From positions 1 to 64,000 of the forward strand of contig CAZYEV010000014.1 of NCBI GenBank assembly GCA_964646615.1: a stretch of 64,000 nt of DNA, given 5' to 3'. The stretch comes from M3007 sp964646615 (GTDB lineage: Bacteria; Bacteroidota; Bacteroidia; Chitinophagales; Saprospiraceae). Each line of letters begins with the position of its first letter. Position 1 is the stretch's first letter. The translations under genes and the position numbers were made by a program. This document shows positions 48,522 through 57,780 of the stretch, one piece after another. Under the pieces are notes generated by a model that was not told where the DNA came from, did not search any database, and saw only the letters and a program-made list of their open reading frames with translations.

Positions 48522-51116
48522 ATGCGCTTGATATCAAACCTGTGTTGTATTGCTGCATGGTTTTTCGGAGTCATTCTTTGCCCGGTAGTGATGGCCCAAA
48601 AGCCGGCCCTGGATTATTACCTGCCTGCAACATCCTACGACCCTGTGGTGCCCAAGCCCGCCGACATGTTGGGTTACGAAGTAGGTGAGTGGCACGTTTC
48701 ACACGACCAGCTGGTTACCTACATGCGCGAGTTGGCTCGCACCAGCCAGAAGGTTGTGCTGCGCGAGTACGGACGCACGCATGAAAGGCGGCCATTGGTT
48801 TACCTGACCATTACCTCGCCAGAAAACCACCGGCAGTTAGACGACCTGCGGCAACGGCGGCGCTTGCTGGCCGACCCCACCCGCAGCGGTGGGTTAGACC
48901 CCGCGGCTCTGCCTGCCGTGGTGATGATGGGCTATTCCATCCACGGCAACGAAGCCAGCGGAAGCAACGCCGCCCTGTTGGTGGCCTACTACCTGGCGGC
49001 AGCGCAATCGCCGGAGGTCGAGCAACTGCTGCAAAATACCATCGTTCTCCTCGACCCGTGCTTCAATCCTGACGGCTTGCAGCGCTTTTCCACGTGGGTC
49101 AACAGCCGCCGCAGCCAGACGCTAATGCCCGACCCGGCGCACGAGGAGTTTCACGAACCCTGGCCCGGCGGACGCACCAACCACTACTGGTTCGACCTCA
49201 ACCGCGACTGGTTAGTCATGCAGCAGCCGGAGTCTGCCGGCCGCGTGGAACTCTTTCAGGAGTGGCTGCCCAATGTGCTGACCGACCACCATGAAATGGG
49301 CACCAATGCGACCTTTTTCTTCCAACCCGGCGTGCCTTCGCGCGTGCACCCGCTCACGCCAGCCCTCAACCAACGGCTGACGGCCCGCATCGGCGAGTAC
49401 CACGCCCGCGCTCTGAGCGAAAAAAAGGTACTGTTCTACTCCGAAGAGAACTACGACGACTTTTACTATGGCAAAGGCTCCACATACCCTGACATCAACG
49501 GCAGTATCGGCATCCTCTTTGAGCAAGCCAGCAGCCGTGGCAGCGCGCAGGAGAGCAACTACGGTTTGCTAACTTTTCCCTACACCATTCGCAACCAGGT
49601 AATTACGTCGCTCTCTACGCTGCGTGCTGTCGGCGATATGCGCGCAGAGCTGAACAAATACCTGCGCGATTTTTACGCGGATGCGCTCAACGAAGCACGC
49701 GCGGATAAGATAAAGGGCTACGTTTTCAGCGACCCAGGTGGCACCAACTTTCGGCCCGTACGCGAATTTATTCGCCTGTTGTTGCGCCACCGCATTCGCG
49801 TGCATCCTGTATTGGGAGCTGTGGAGGAAAAAGATGCGGAAATGTCTGCTGGCCAGACCTGGGTGGTGCCCACAGACCAGCCGCAGTATCGCCTCATTCA
49901 GGCCATTTTCGAGCACCGGACGACCTTTCAGGACAGCATTTTCTACGACATTTCTGCCTGGACGCTGCCCGATGCTTTTGGCCTGAACTGGTCGTCTCTG
50001 CAAGCAGGCGCTCTGTCGCTGACGCGGCTGGGCTCACCTCTGGAACGCGAACCGCAGTGGCCTGCGCTGTTGGTTCCGGAAGCCTCGCCCGACGTGTACG
50101 CCTATGCCGTGGGCGCCGAGGGCTACGATGTGCCGCGTTTACTGGCGGCCTTGCACCGGGCGGGCATTCGCGTAATGGTAGCCCAGCGCCCGTTTGAGGC
50201 GGAGGGACAGGCATTTCGCGAAGGAACACTGCTCATTCCCCTCGACCGGCAGGCTATGAATGCCGAAACCATACGCCAGCGCATACTGCAGAGTGGAGCG
50301 GAGGACGTGCGGGTGTTTGCTCTGCGCAACGGCCTGACGCCCAAAGGGCCAGACCTCGGCAGCGCCCATTTTGCCGTCTTGCGCTCACCCAAGGTAGTGC
50401 TGGTAACGGGCCGCGACGCCGGCACAGCGGAAGTGGGCGAAATCTGGCACCTGCTCGATGTGCGTTGCGGCATGCCACCGCTGTTGGTGGATGCGGAGCG
50501 CTTCAACAACCTCGACCTGGCGAAGTACAACACCGTCGTGCTGGCTGGGGGGAATTTCAGCCGCCTATCGGCGGATAAAGTAAAGCAATTCGTCTCGAGC
50601 GGCGGCACGCTCATTGTGCAGGGTGCGGCCGTGCGCTGGGCCAAGAATGCCGGCCTCGTTTCCTGGGATTTGCGCCCTGCGCCCCGCATAGAGGAGAACA
50701 CGCGGCGGCCTTACGCCAGCATGGAGGAAGATGCGCGGGCTTTGAGCCTCCCGGGGGCTATCCTGCGGGCAGAATTGGACCTGACGCATCCGCTGGCCTA
50801 TGGCTATCGGCGGGCGGCCATACCCCTATTTGTTACGGGCGATGTGTTTGTGCAGCCGCCAGCAAATGCTTATTCCACTCCGGCAATTTATAAGGCTCAG
50901 CCCATGATAGCCGGTTACTTGCATCGGCAGCATCATGCTTTAGTTTCCGGAGCAGCGGCCATAGTGGTGCAGTCCTCTGGTAGTGGGCGTATCATTGGGT
51001 TTTGTGCGAACCCCACTTTCCGCGGCTTCTGGTACGGTACTGACCGCCTGCTGGCAAATGCGGTATTTCTGGGCAACATCATCCGCACCAGCAGCCGTCC
51101 CAGTGACGAGGATTAG
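48522..51116 (+). CDS. M14 family zinc carboxypeptidase with C-terminal GATase1-like region
   Basis: An 864-residue exported metallopeptidase with a signal peptide ending at PVVMAQ. The zinc ligands are His141 and Glu144 in SIHGNEASGSN and the third histidine in TDHHEMG near residue 262; DLNRDWL supplies the substrate-binding Asn-Arg, and FEQASSRG near 330 the catalytic glutamate. This is the same order as in the Bacteroidota M14 group without a T9SS tail. Residues 520-860 form a second module with alternating strands and helices (KYNTVVLAGGNFSRLSADKVKQFVSSGGTLIVQG) that looks like a class I glutamine amidotransferase-like fold. Its substrate is unknown. Confidence 0.9.
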   Translation: MRLISNLCCIAAWFFGVILCPVVMAQKPALDYYLPATSYDPVVPKPADMLGYEVGEWHVSHDQLVTYMRELARTSQKVVLREYGRTHERRPLVYLTITSPENHRQLDDLRQRRRLLADPTRSGGLDPAALPAVVMMGYSIHGNEASGSNAALLVAYYLAAAQSPEVEQLLQNTIVLLDPCFNPDGLQRFSTWVNSRRSQTLMPDPAHEEFHEPWPGGRTNHYWFDLNRDWLVMQQPESAGRVELFQEWLPNVLTDHHEMGTNATFFFQPGVPSRVHPLTPALNQRLTARIGEYHARALSEKKVLFYSEENYDDFYYGKGSTYPDINGSIGILFEQASSRGSAQESNYGLLTFPYTIRNQVITSLSTLRAVGDMRAELNKYLRDFYADALNEARADKIKGYVFSDPGGTNFRPVREFIRLLLRHRIRVHPVLGAVEEKDAEMSAGQTWVVPTDQPQYRLIQAIFEHRTTFQDSIFYDISAWTLPDAFGLNWSSLQAGALSLTRLGSPLEREPQWPALLVPEASPDVYAYAVGAEGYDVPRLLAALHRAGIRVMVAQRPFEAEGQAFREGTLLIPLDRQAMNAETIRQRILQSGAEDVRVFALRNGLTPKGPDLGSAHFAVLRSPKVVLVTGRDAGTAEVGEIWHLLDVRCGMPPLLVDAERFNNLDLAKYNTVVLAGGNFSRLSADKVKQFVSSGGTLIVQGAAVRWAKNAGLVSWDLRPAPRIEENTRRPYASMEEDARALSLPGAILRAELDLTHPLAYGYRRAAIPLFVTGDVFVQPPANAYSTPAIYKAQPMIAGYLHRQHHALVSGAAAIVVQSSGSGRIIGFCANPTFRGFWYGTDRLLANAVFLGNIIRTSSRPSDED

Positions 51117-51122
51117 GCCGGC

Positions 51123-52688
51123 TCACGGTATCTCCAACGGCTGTCGCGCTTCGCCATAGGGCGTTTTTAGAGCAACGACATAGCGGCCTGGGGCGCGAAA
51201 GAGACGCCGCGGCAGCGATATACTGTGGCGTCCGGCGGAGTAGAAGCCATTGATGGTGTGTGTGGTAGTTCCCAGCCCATCTTTTACGTCAATGCTCAGG
51301 GTGGCGGCCTCCGGTAGGTAAAAAGTAACCTCTGCGGCTTCGGGCGTGAGGGTGGGCAGGTAGAGTGTCAGCGCGGTGGGCGTTTTCGCATCTGCCGGTT
51401 GTGGCAGGCGCGGCGTCTGCACGGGGATGAACGTTACGGCTGCGGCCAGGCCGGAGAGGTCGTATCCGGCAGCCTGCAGGTCGTGGAGACGCACGGTATA
51501 GAGTGCGCCGTCGTCGAGTGGGGGTAGAGCAGGCTGACTCACATCGGGAGAGACGTGTATGGTATTTCCATTGACCGACAGGCTGAAGGCCAGGTCAGTT
51601 ACGCGCGTTTCGTCCACCCACAGGACGGGGCGGGCCGTGGAGAGCTCGGGCAGCGAGGCGTGGGCGAGGGTAAAGCGTACGACGTAGGGCAGGTCTGTGG
51701 GGTGTCGCTTACCGTTGCTGCTCTCTACCGAGGTGAGATAGACGTTTGTCCATTCGTGCATCAAAGGCCCCCACTGTAGGCGTGCGCGGTGGGCGTCGCG
51801 GTGGCGGCGCAGGGCTAAGCGCGGGTCATTTTCGTCCACTAAGCGCAAGATATGTTCATAGAGGCGGTCATAGCGGCTGGAGTAGAGGCTGAGGGTGAGG
51901 AGCGCTCCTGGCCGCAGCAGAAAGCGGTACTGCCTGGCATAGTGCAGGATTTGCTGATAAGCCTCCGGGTCGCTCAACAGGACGCGCGAGCCGTGCTGTG
52001 CACCTCCGGGCTGGGTAATTTGCACGTCGGCATAAACGGGCTGCGGCGACAGGTGCGGCTGCCATTCGACCACGGGCTGTTGGCGCAGGATTTCCAGCAC
52101 CTCGCGCGGCGTGAAAAAGTCGCGGTCTAAAACCTCGTGGCGCTCCAGGCCCCATTGCACATTCGCCACCAGGTTTTTGTTGAGCCAGGAGACGGGATAG
52201 CGCTCCGATGGGACAACGATGGCGCCATCGGAAGCGGCGGCCGGCGGCTCTTCTAAGCGGATGTCAATGGTGCCCACACGCTCAGGAGTAAGCGCCAGGT
52301 CGGTAATGGCAAAAATTTGCCCATGGGCTATTTTGTCCGAAAAGCGCTCGTAAAGTTCTATGGCTGAGGCTTCGTAGTCCTGTTGGCCGCGCGTGGCTAT
52401 TACGGGCAAGCCGTTGAGGCGAAAGGCTACCCGTTCGGCCATGGTGCGCCCGTTCCACAAGTAGGGCGCTTGTAGGAGCATTTGCCGGAATTCTTTGGGC
52501 TGGAGCGTCCATTCGGCGCGGTACTGATTGTCGGCGGTCAGCGCTGCTTGCGCAGTGCCCCAGTAGAAGATGAATTTTTCCGGTGTTGGCGTTCTGGCTG
52601 GCGAGCCATCGGCTGTCTGGCCGAGCGCTGGGGTTATCAGTCCGAAGGCCAGCAGGGCTGTGCAGCAGGAGATGAGGTATGTGGTCAT
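51123..52688 (-). CDS. Secreted protein of unknown function, beta-rich C-terminus
   Basis: A 521-residue protein with a signal peptide ending near TPALGQ. I do not recognise the main part. Residues 40-330 are mixed, with FYWGTAQAALTADNQYRAEW and a helical segment rich in arginine and histidine (ENDPRLALRRHRDAHRARLQW). The last 80 residues are beta-rich (TLSIDVKDGLGTTTHTIN, SAGRHSISLPRRLF, PGRYVVALKTPYG), with the look of a T9SS- or FlgD-type terminal module, but the match is weak. It converges on the M14 gene with only 6 nt between stops, and lies downstream of the LolD-like gene on the same strand (92-nt gap). Confidence 0.6.
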   Translation of the reverse strand: MTTYLISCCTALLAFGLITPALGQTADGSPARTPTPEKFIFYWGTAQAALTADNQYRAEWTLQPKEFRQMLLQAPYLWNGRTMAERVAFRLNGLPVIATRGQQDYEASAIELYERFSDKIAHGQIFAITDLALTPERVGTIDIRLEEPPAAASDGAIVVPSERYPVSWLNKNLVANVQWGLERHEVLDRDFFTPREVLEILRQQPVVEWQPHLSPQPVYADVQITQPGGAQHGSRVLLSDPEAYQQILHYARQYRFLLRPGALLTLSLYSSRYDRLYEHILRLVDENDPRLALRRHRDAHRARLQWGPLMHEWTNVYLTSVESSNGKRHPTDLPYVVRFTLAHASLPELSTARPVLWVDETRVTDLAFSLSVNGNTIHVSPDVSQPALPPLDDGALYTVRLHDLQAAGYDLSGLAAAVTFIPVQTPRLPQPADAKTPTALTLYLPTLTPEAAEVTFYLPEAATLSIDVKDGLGTTTHTINGFYSAGRHSISLPRRLFRAPGRYVVALKTPYGEARQPLEIP

Positions 52689-52780
52689 GGGCGCGTCCTT
52701 TTAGGCGAGAAAACGGATATACATGTTTCCCATTATCTTCAAAGGACGGGCCAGAACGCTGTCTGCGGCACTCGGATGGC

Positions 52781-53482
52781 TCAGGAGGCCAGCGTTGCCA
52801 CGTGCTCGTTGCGTTCGTCGGACTCGACCAGTCCATCGCGCAGGCGCACAATGCGGTAGGCGTGCTGGGCAATGTCGGCCTCGTGTGTAACCAGCACAAT
52901 GGTGTTGCCGGCGCGGTGGAGTTGCTCAAAGAGCGCCATGATTTCGCGGGAAGTTTTGGTGTCTAAGTTGCCCGTAGGCTCATCGGCCAGGATGATGGCC
53001 GGGTCATTGACTAACGCGCGGGCAATGGCTACCCGCTGGCGCTGGCCGCCAGAGAGTTCGTTGGGCTTGTGCAGCATACGGTCGCCTAAGCCCACTGCCT
53101 CCAGAGCGGCGCGGGCTTTTTTCAAACGCTCTTCTTTGGGCAGGCCGGCGTACACCAGCGGAAGTGCCACGTTTTCCAATGCCGTCAGGCGTGGCAGCAG
53201 GTTAAATGTCTGAAAAACAAAGCCTATTTGCTTATTGCGCACTTCGGCCAGCTCGCTGTCGCTCATGGTGCTCACCTCGATGCCGTTGAGCCAGTATTTA
53301 CCGCGCGTGGGTGAGTCTAAGCAACCGATGAGGTTCATCAGCGTGGACTTACCACTGCCCGAAGGGCCCATAAGTGCTACGTATTCGCCGCGGTCAATCT
53401 GCAGGCTCACGTCTTTGAGGGCCTCGACCTTTTCGGCCCCCATGATGTAGGTCTTGTTGAGGTGTTCGATGGAAATCAGCAT
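52781..53482 (-). CDS. LolD/MacB-type ABC transporter ATP-binding protein
   Basis: A 233-residue ATPase. Walker A is GPSGSGKST near residue 39, the Q-loop is FVFQTFNLLPRLTA, the signature is LSGGQRQRVAIARAL, Walker B is IILADEPTGNLDT and the H-loop is VLVTHE. The N-terminal KTYIMGAEKVEALKDVSLQI is typical of the MacB/LolD/FtsE branch, which drives lipoprotein release or efflux of peptides and antibiotics. The matching permease (MacB/LolC-like) is not adjacent. A small two-helix membrane protein is encoded 37 nt upstream on the same strand. Confidence 0.9.
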   Translation of the reverse strand: MLISIEHLNKTYIMGAEKVEALKDVSLQIDRGEYVALMGPSGSGKSTLMNLIGCLDSPTRGKYWLNGIEVSTMSDSELAEVRNKQIGFVFQTFNLLPRLTALENVALPLVYAGLPKEERLKKARAALEAVGLGDRMLHKPNELSGGQRQRVAIARALVNDPAIILADEPTGNLDTKTSREIMALFEQLHRAGNTIVLVTHEADIAQHAYRIVRLRDGLVESDERNEHVATLAS

Positions 53483-53519
53483 ACGAGCACAAGCAATTGG
53501 AAGGGATGGAACGATGCAG

Positions 53520-53690
53520 TCATTTTTTCTTTCTAAAAAACAAACCCAACACCACCACCAGAAGCCCTACGAGCCATTGCACAAACTCCTGAATGAGTTT
53601 TGGGAAAAAAAGGTAACCCGCCGCAATGACGAGCGCCACCACCACTGCGGTGATAAGTAAGGCGGTGCGGAACGTAGCGTTGCCAGCCAT
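53520..53690 (-). CDS. Small membrane protein (56 aa)
   Basis: ATG 53690 opens a 56-residue frame with two hydrophobic stretches, TALLITAVVVALVIAAGYLFF and FVQWLVGLLVVVLGLFF, and a basic end FRKKK. Length, composition and position just upstream of the LolD-like gene make it plausible as a real gene. I do not recognise the family. A longer frame from 53762 is open but adds a segment without coding character. Confidence 0.55.
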   Translation of the reverse strand: MAGNATFRTALLITAVVVALVIAAGYLFFPKLIQEFVQWLVGLLVVVLGLFFRKKK

Positions 53691-54017
53691 GTAGAATGGT
53701 ATAAAAGGTGAGGAATTCGTTTCGGGCGCTAAATACGGCGTTTTTGCCCGGATACCCGCCACAAGGTTAGATAACCAACGGCGACATTTCGGCCAACACG
53801 CCCTGGCGGACGAACAACGGAAGAAAGCACCAGCGCTATCGGCGTATTCAGCAGCCTAAAATTTATGCGCTTTTTTGAGGCATCGCAGGTGTATCCATGC
53901 GCCTTTCAGGAGCGCCCCCGGCCTCTTCTACAGTGCTTAACCTGCCTCATCAGCAGACGGCCCGGCCCACTTCAGCGCGGTGGCGTACTTTTGCCCGCCT
54001 GAAGCACACCGCATAAG
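53691..54017. other. Intergenic region of 327 nt between divergent genes
   Basis: Apart from the rdgB promoter box at 53986-53993 I see no gene, repeat or strong hairpin here. Confidence 0.5.
53986..53993 (+). promoter_or_regulatory. -7 box of rdgB
   Basis: TACTTTTG fits TAnnTTTG and ends 24 nt before ATG 54018. Confidence 0.6.
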
Positions 54018-54608
54018 ATGACGACATCGCCGACCACGCTGGTTTTTGCCACCCAAAATGCCCACAAGGCGCGCGAAATTGCGCAAATCCTGGGACCACA
54101 GTACCGCATCCTGACCCTGCCCGACATCGGCTGCACGGAGGAAATCGAAGAAACAGCCCCCACGCTGGAAGGCAACGCCCTGCTGAAGGCCCGCTACGTG
54201 AAAGAGCGCTATGGCTACGACTGCTTTTCGGAGGACACCGGCCTGGAAGTGGATGCGCTGGGCGGCGCCCCGGGCGTGCATACGGCGCGCTATGCTGGCG
54301 AGGCCAAAGACCCGGAGGCTAACATTGCCCTGTTGCTGAGTAATTTAGCCGGGCACGACAACCGCCGAGCGCGCTTTCGTACGGTCATTGCCTGCATCTT
54401 TGGCGACCGCGAGGCGCTGATTGAAGGCGTGTGCTACGGCCGCATTGCCCCAGAAAAACGCGGCACGGGCGGCTTTGGCTACGACCCGGTGTTCATCCCC
54501 GACGGTTGCGAACAGACCTTTGCCGAATTGGGAGAGGCCATTAAAAACCAGATCAGCCACCGCGCTATGGCCACGGAGAAATTTCGCCTGTGGCTTCAAA
54601 ACGCCTGA
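54018..54608 (+). CDS. rdgB: XTP/dITP diphosphatase (RdgB/HAM1)
   Basis: A 196-residue housecleaning pyrophosphatase that hydrolyses ITP, dITP and XTP to monophosphates. The family signature is complete: FATQNAHKAREI at the N-terminus, TLEGNALLKARY, SEDTGLEVDALGGAPGVHTARYAG, GTGGFGYDPVFIPDG and the end NQISHRAMATEKF. Length is usual. The next gene, an ABC exporter, begins 20 nt after its stop, so cotranscription is likely. Confidence 0.95.
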   Translation: MTTSPTTLVFATQNAHKAREIAQILGPQYRILTLPDIGCTEEIEETAPTLEGNALLKARYVKERYGYDCFSEDTGLEVDALGGAPGVHTARYAGEAKDPEANIALLLSNLAGHDNRRARFRTVIACIFGDREALIEGVCYGRIAPEKRGTGGFGYDPVFIPDGCEQTFAELGEAIKNQISHRAMATEKFRLWLQNA

Positions 54609-54628
54609 ACTGCCGCTCTGCCCGTTTC

Positions 54629-56443
54629 ATGCTTCGCCTGCTGCGCTATTTTCGCCCGTACAAACGCCTGCTGTTGCTGGCTGTGCTCAGCAATTTGCTC
54701 ATGTCGCTGTTCCTGGTCGTGAGCATTCCGGTGCTTCAGCCGTTTTTGCAAATCCTCTTCGATATCCCCGGCAAGGCGCCGACACCGCAGGCTCTTTCAG
54801 AGGCGACGGGCTTTCGGACCGTAGAGCAGGCGGTCAGTGGCTACTTCGCAGACCTGGTACGCACGCACGGGCGTGAGCAGGCGCTACTGTGGGTGTGCGG
54901 GCTGTTGGTGTTTACGTTTTTGGGCAAAAATCTGTTTCGCTACCTGTCGCTCTACTTCCTGGCGCCGGTGCGCAACGGCGTGGTGCGCGACTTGCGTAAC
55001 CGATTGGTCGCTAAAGTTTTGGAACTGCCGCTATCTTATTTCTCGGATGCGCGCAAAGGCGACCTGATGAGCCGGGCTTCGGCCGATGTGCAGGAGGTGG
55101 ACAGCAGCATCATCGGCGTAGTGGAGTCGGTAGCACGCGAGCCGATTGTCATTCTGGGCAGCCTGGCGTTTATGCTCTATGTGTCGCCGACGTTGCTGGG
55201 CTTTGCCCTGTTGCTCATGTTGTTTTCGGGCTTAGTAATTGGGCGTTTGGGATTGGCCTTGCGTCGGCAGTCCAAAGAAGCGCAGGGCAATTTGGGCCTG
55301 GTATCGGCTATACTGGAGGAGACGTTAAGCGGCCTGCGCATCATCAAAGGGTTCAATGCACAACGCTGGCAGCAGGCGCGCTACGAGCGCGAAAATGCGC
55401 GCTATGCGGCCCTGCTGACCCGCATCAGTCGGCGGCGCGACCTGGCGTCGCCGTTGTCCGAGTTTCTGGGCATTGTGGCGGTGGCCATTATCCTGTGGTT
55501 TGGCGCCCGGCAGGTGTTTTCGGGCGAGATGACAGCGCCCACTTTTATCACCTTTCTGTATGCCTTTTACAACATCATTGAGCCGGCCAAGCACCTGAGC
55601 GCGGCGTCGTACAGCATCCGAAAAGGTCTGGGCGCATTAGAGCGGGTAGAGGCACTGCTGGCCGAGCCTGTCTCCATTCGAGACCGGGAGGACGCACAGC
55701 CAGTGCGGAACTTTGAGCGGGCTATTGAATTTCAGAAGGTCTCTTTCCGGTATCCGAATGCGGAGGGCTATGCGCTGAGGGAGATTGACTTAGTCATTCC
55801 GAAGGGCAAGATTGTCGCTCTGGTAGGTGCTTCCGGGGCGGGCAAGAGTACGCTGGCCGATCTGTTGCCGCGCTTTTACGACGTTACGGAGGGGCGCATC
55901 CTGCTGGATGGCGTGGACATTCGGCAGCTGCGCATCCGTGATTTGCGGGCGCTGATGGGCATCGTGAGTCAGGAGGCCATTCTGTTCAACGATACGGTGC
56001 GCAACAACATCGCCTTCGGGCTGGAGGGCGTCTCGGATGCCGACATTGAGGCCGCGGCGAGGGCTGCCCATGCGCACGACTTCATCACGGCGCTGCCTAA
56101 TGGCTACGATACCAACATCGGCGAACGCGGCACGAAACTCAGTGGCGGCCAGCGCCAGCGCCTGACCATCGCGCGCGCGCTGCTCCGAAATCCGCCTATC
56201 CTCATCCTCGACGAGGCCACTTCGGCTTTGGACAGCGAGTCGGAAAAAATCGTGCAAGCCGCCCTGAACCGACTGCTGCAAAACCGGACGGCACTGGTCA
56301 TCGCTCACCGGTTAAGCACGGTACAGCACGCCGACGAAATTCTTGTGCTCGACCAGGGCCAAATCGTCGAACGCGGCAGACACGATGACCTCATCCGGCA
56401 AAGCGGTATCTACCGCAATCTGGTCGCCCTTCAGGCGCTGTAA
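54629..56443 (+). CDS. MsbA-like ABC exporter (fused permease and ATPase)
   Basis: A 604-residue half-transporter. Six membrane helices occupy residues 1-320, beginning LRLLRYFRPYKRLLLLAVLSNLLMS, with the coupling segment LSYFSDARKGDLMSRASADVQEV. The ATPase domain has Walker A GASGAGKST near 405, the Q-loop GIVSQEAILFNDTV, signature LSGGQRQRLTIARALL, Walker B ILILDEATSALD and the H-loop IAHRLST. Homodimers of this class flip lipid A or other lipids across the inner membrane, or expel drugs. ATG 54629 is chosen over a longer frame from 54590 that overlaps rdgB. Confidence 0.9.
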   Translation: MLRLLRYFRPYKRLLLLAVLSNLLMSLFLVVSIPVLQPFLQILFDIPGKAPTPQALSEATGFRTVEQAVSGYFADLVRTHGREQALLWVCGLLVFTFLGKNLFRYLSLYFLAPVRNGVVRDLRNRLVAKVLELPLSYFSDARKGDLMSRASADVQEVDSSIIGVVESVAREPIVILGSLAFMLYVSPTLLGFALLLMLFSGLVIGRLGLALRRQSKEAQGNLGLVSAILEETLSGLRIIKGFNAQRWQQARYERENARYAALLTRISRRRDLASPLSEFLGIVAVAIILWFGARQVFSGEMTAPTFITFLYAFYNIIEPAKHLSAASYSIRKGLGALERVEALLAEPVSIRDREDAQPVRNFERAIEFQKVSFRYPNAEGYALREIDLVIPKGKIVALVGASGAGKSTLADLLPRFYDVTEGRILLDGVDIRQLRIRDLRALMGIVSQEAILFNDTVRNNIAFGLEGVSDADIEAAARAAHAHDFITALPNGYDTNIGERGTKLSGGQRQRLTIARALLRNPPILILDEATSALDSESEKIVQAALNRLLQNRTALVIAHRLSTVQHADEILVLDQGQIVERGRHDDLIRQSGIYRNLVALQAL

Positions 56444-56531
56444 ACCGTACCGCAACGCTAACGCTGTCCTTTTGGCGGCATATTTGCTATTTTTATCTCC
56501 AGGCGCAACCCAAAACCGTGCTAAGGTATCT

Positions 56532-56539
56532 TACCTTTG
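56532..56539 (+). promoter_or_regulatory. -7 box of the T9SS gene
   Basis: TACCTTTG, 59 nt before ATG 56599. It lies inside the upstream extension of the open frame, so it supports the inner ATG. Confidence 0.55.
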
Positions 56540-56598
56540 AGGCTGCTATTTCAGGCCTTTTCGCTAAGACCCACCCTTTTACCCACCACATTTTTTTT

Positions 56599-57768
56599 AT
56601 GAAAGGAATGCTACTTGCTGTACTCTCCACGCTCTGGCTTTCGGCCGTCGCCCAAATCACGATTACCAATGCGTACTTCCCGACCGTCGGGGATACGCTG
56701 CGCTACACCACGCTGGCCAATGCAGCCACGATGTTGGAACTCATCACGCCGCCTGGCGAAAACCAGCAGTGGGACTATTCCTATCTGAAATCGAACCAAA
56801 ACACCGTCACAGCGTATCTGGCACCTTCGGCAGGCAACAGCGCGGCCTCTTTCCCGGGTGCCGACCTGTTGGTCAAGACCTTCGGGGGCGGAGAGTCGTA
56901 CTATAACGTAACCAACACCCAGTTTGAATTTATGGGCTTCCTGGGCGGTGCGGCCATCCCGTTTGTGCCCACGGCCATTGGGCGCTACAGCCCGGCCCTC
57001 GTCGAGCGGCGCGCTCCGCTGAATTATCAGAACGTCCACAGCCAGACTTCCAACCTGACCATACCCTTTGCGGTCTCCGACTTGCCGCCCGTCTTCGACT
57101 CTATTCTGGCCGGCATACCGCTCCAGTTTGACTCCGTGCGCGTGCGCGTGCGCTTCCAAAACGCCGATACGGTGGACGCCTGGGGGCAGCTGAAAATTCC
57201 CAATGCTAAGGAGTTCTACCCCGTGCTGCGCCAAAAACGGACGACGAAGACGCGCAATGCCGTCGAAGCCCGCATCGCCGGACCTTTCCCCTTGTGGGTG
57301 GACATCACGGCCTTCCTGGGCGGCACCCCCTTCGGCGGATTTACGGGCGCGGACTCCTTCGTAGTGTATCGCTTCCTGAGCAACGAGCATAAAGAAGAAC
57401 TGCTGACCGTTACCGCCGACTTTTTCGAGGACACTATCCGAACCGTGCGCTATAAAACCCTGCCGCTGAGTGTTTCCGTAACGCTCCCTTTCGAAGACGC
57501 CCCCGGCACGGCCAGCGTGCAAGCCCTGCCCAACCCGGCCGTGGACAAGGTGCGCTTCGAGTGCAACAACCTGCCTTCCGACGAGTACACGCTGAAAATC
57601 TTCAACTTAGTGGGCAAAGTCGTCTGGCGCGAAACCTTCCAGGCGTCGGGGCGGCGCGTTATCCACTTAGACTTAGACGACTTCAATAAGGGCACCTACC
57701 TGTACAGCCTGTCGAACAAAAAGGGCGAGATCATCGGTACCAAGCGGCTGATTGTAGTAAAGCCCTGA
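56599..57768 (+). CDS. T9SS type A sorting domain protein
   Basis: A 389-residue secreted protein. The signal peptide ends near LSAVAQ. Residues 22-300 are a beta-rich region of unknown function (NAYFPTVGDTLRYTTLANAAT, WDYSYLKSNQNTVT, PFVPTAIGRYSPALVE) of a type often seen in Bacteroidota surface proteins. The last 85 residues are a type A sorting domain: ALPNPAVDKVRFECNNL, LKIFNLVGKVVWRE and FNKGTYLYSLSNKKGEIIGTKRLIVVKP. I can assign no activity. It converges with the WbqC gene, with 12 nt between stops. Confidence 0.85.
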   Translation: MKGMLLAVLSTLWLSAVAQITITNAYFPTVGDTLRYTTLANAATMLELITPPGENQQWDYSYLKSNQNTVTAYLAPSAGNSAASFPGADLLVKTFGGGESYYNVTNTQFEFMGFLGGAAIPFVPTAIGRYSPALVERRAPLNYQNVHSQTSNLTIPFAVSDLPPVFDSILAGIPLQFDSVRVRVRFQNADTVDAWGQLKIPNAKEFYPVLRQKRTTKTRNAVEARIAGPFPLWVDITAFLGGTPFGGFTGADSFVVYRFLSNEHKEELLTVTADFFEDTIRTVRYKTLPLSVSVTLPFEDAPGTASVQALPNPAVDKVRFECNNLPSDEYTLKIFNLVGKVVWRETFQASGRRVIHLDLDDFNKGTYLYSLSNKKGEIIGTKRLIVVKP

Positions 57769-57780
57769 CACGGCCCAAAA

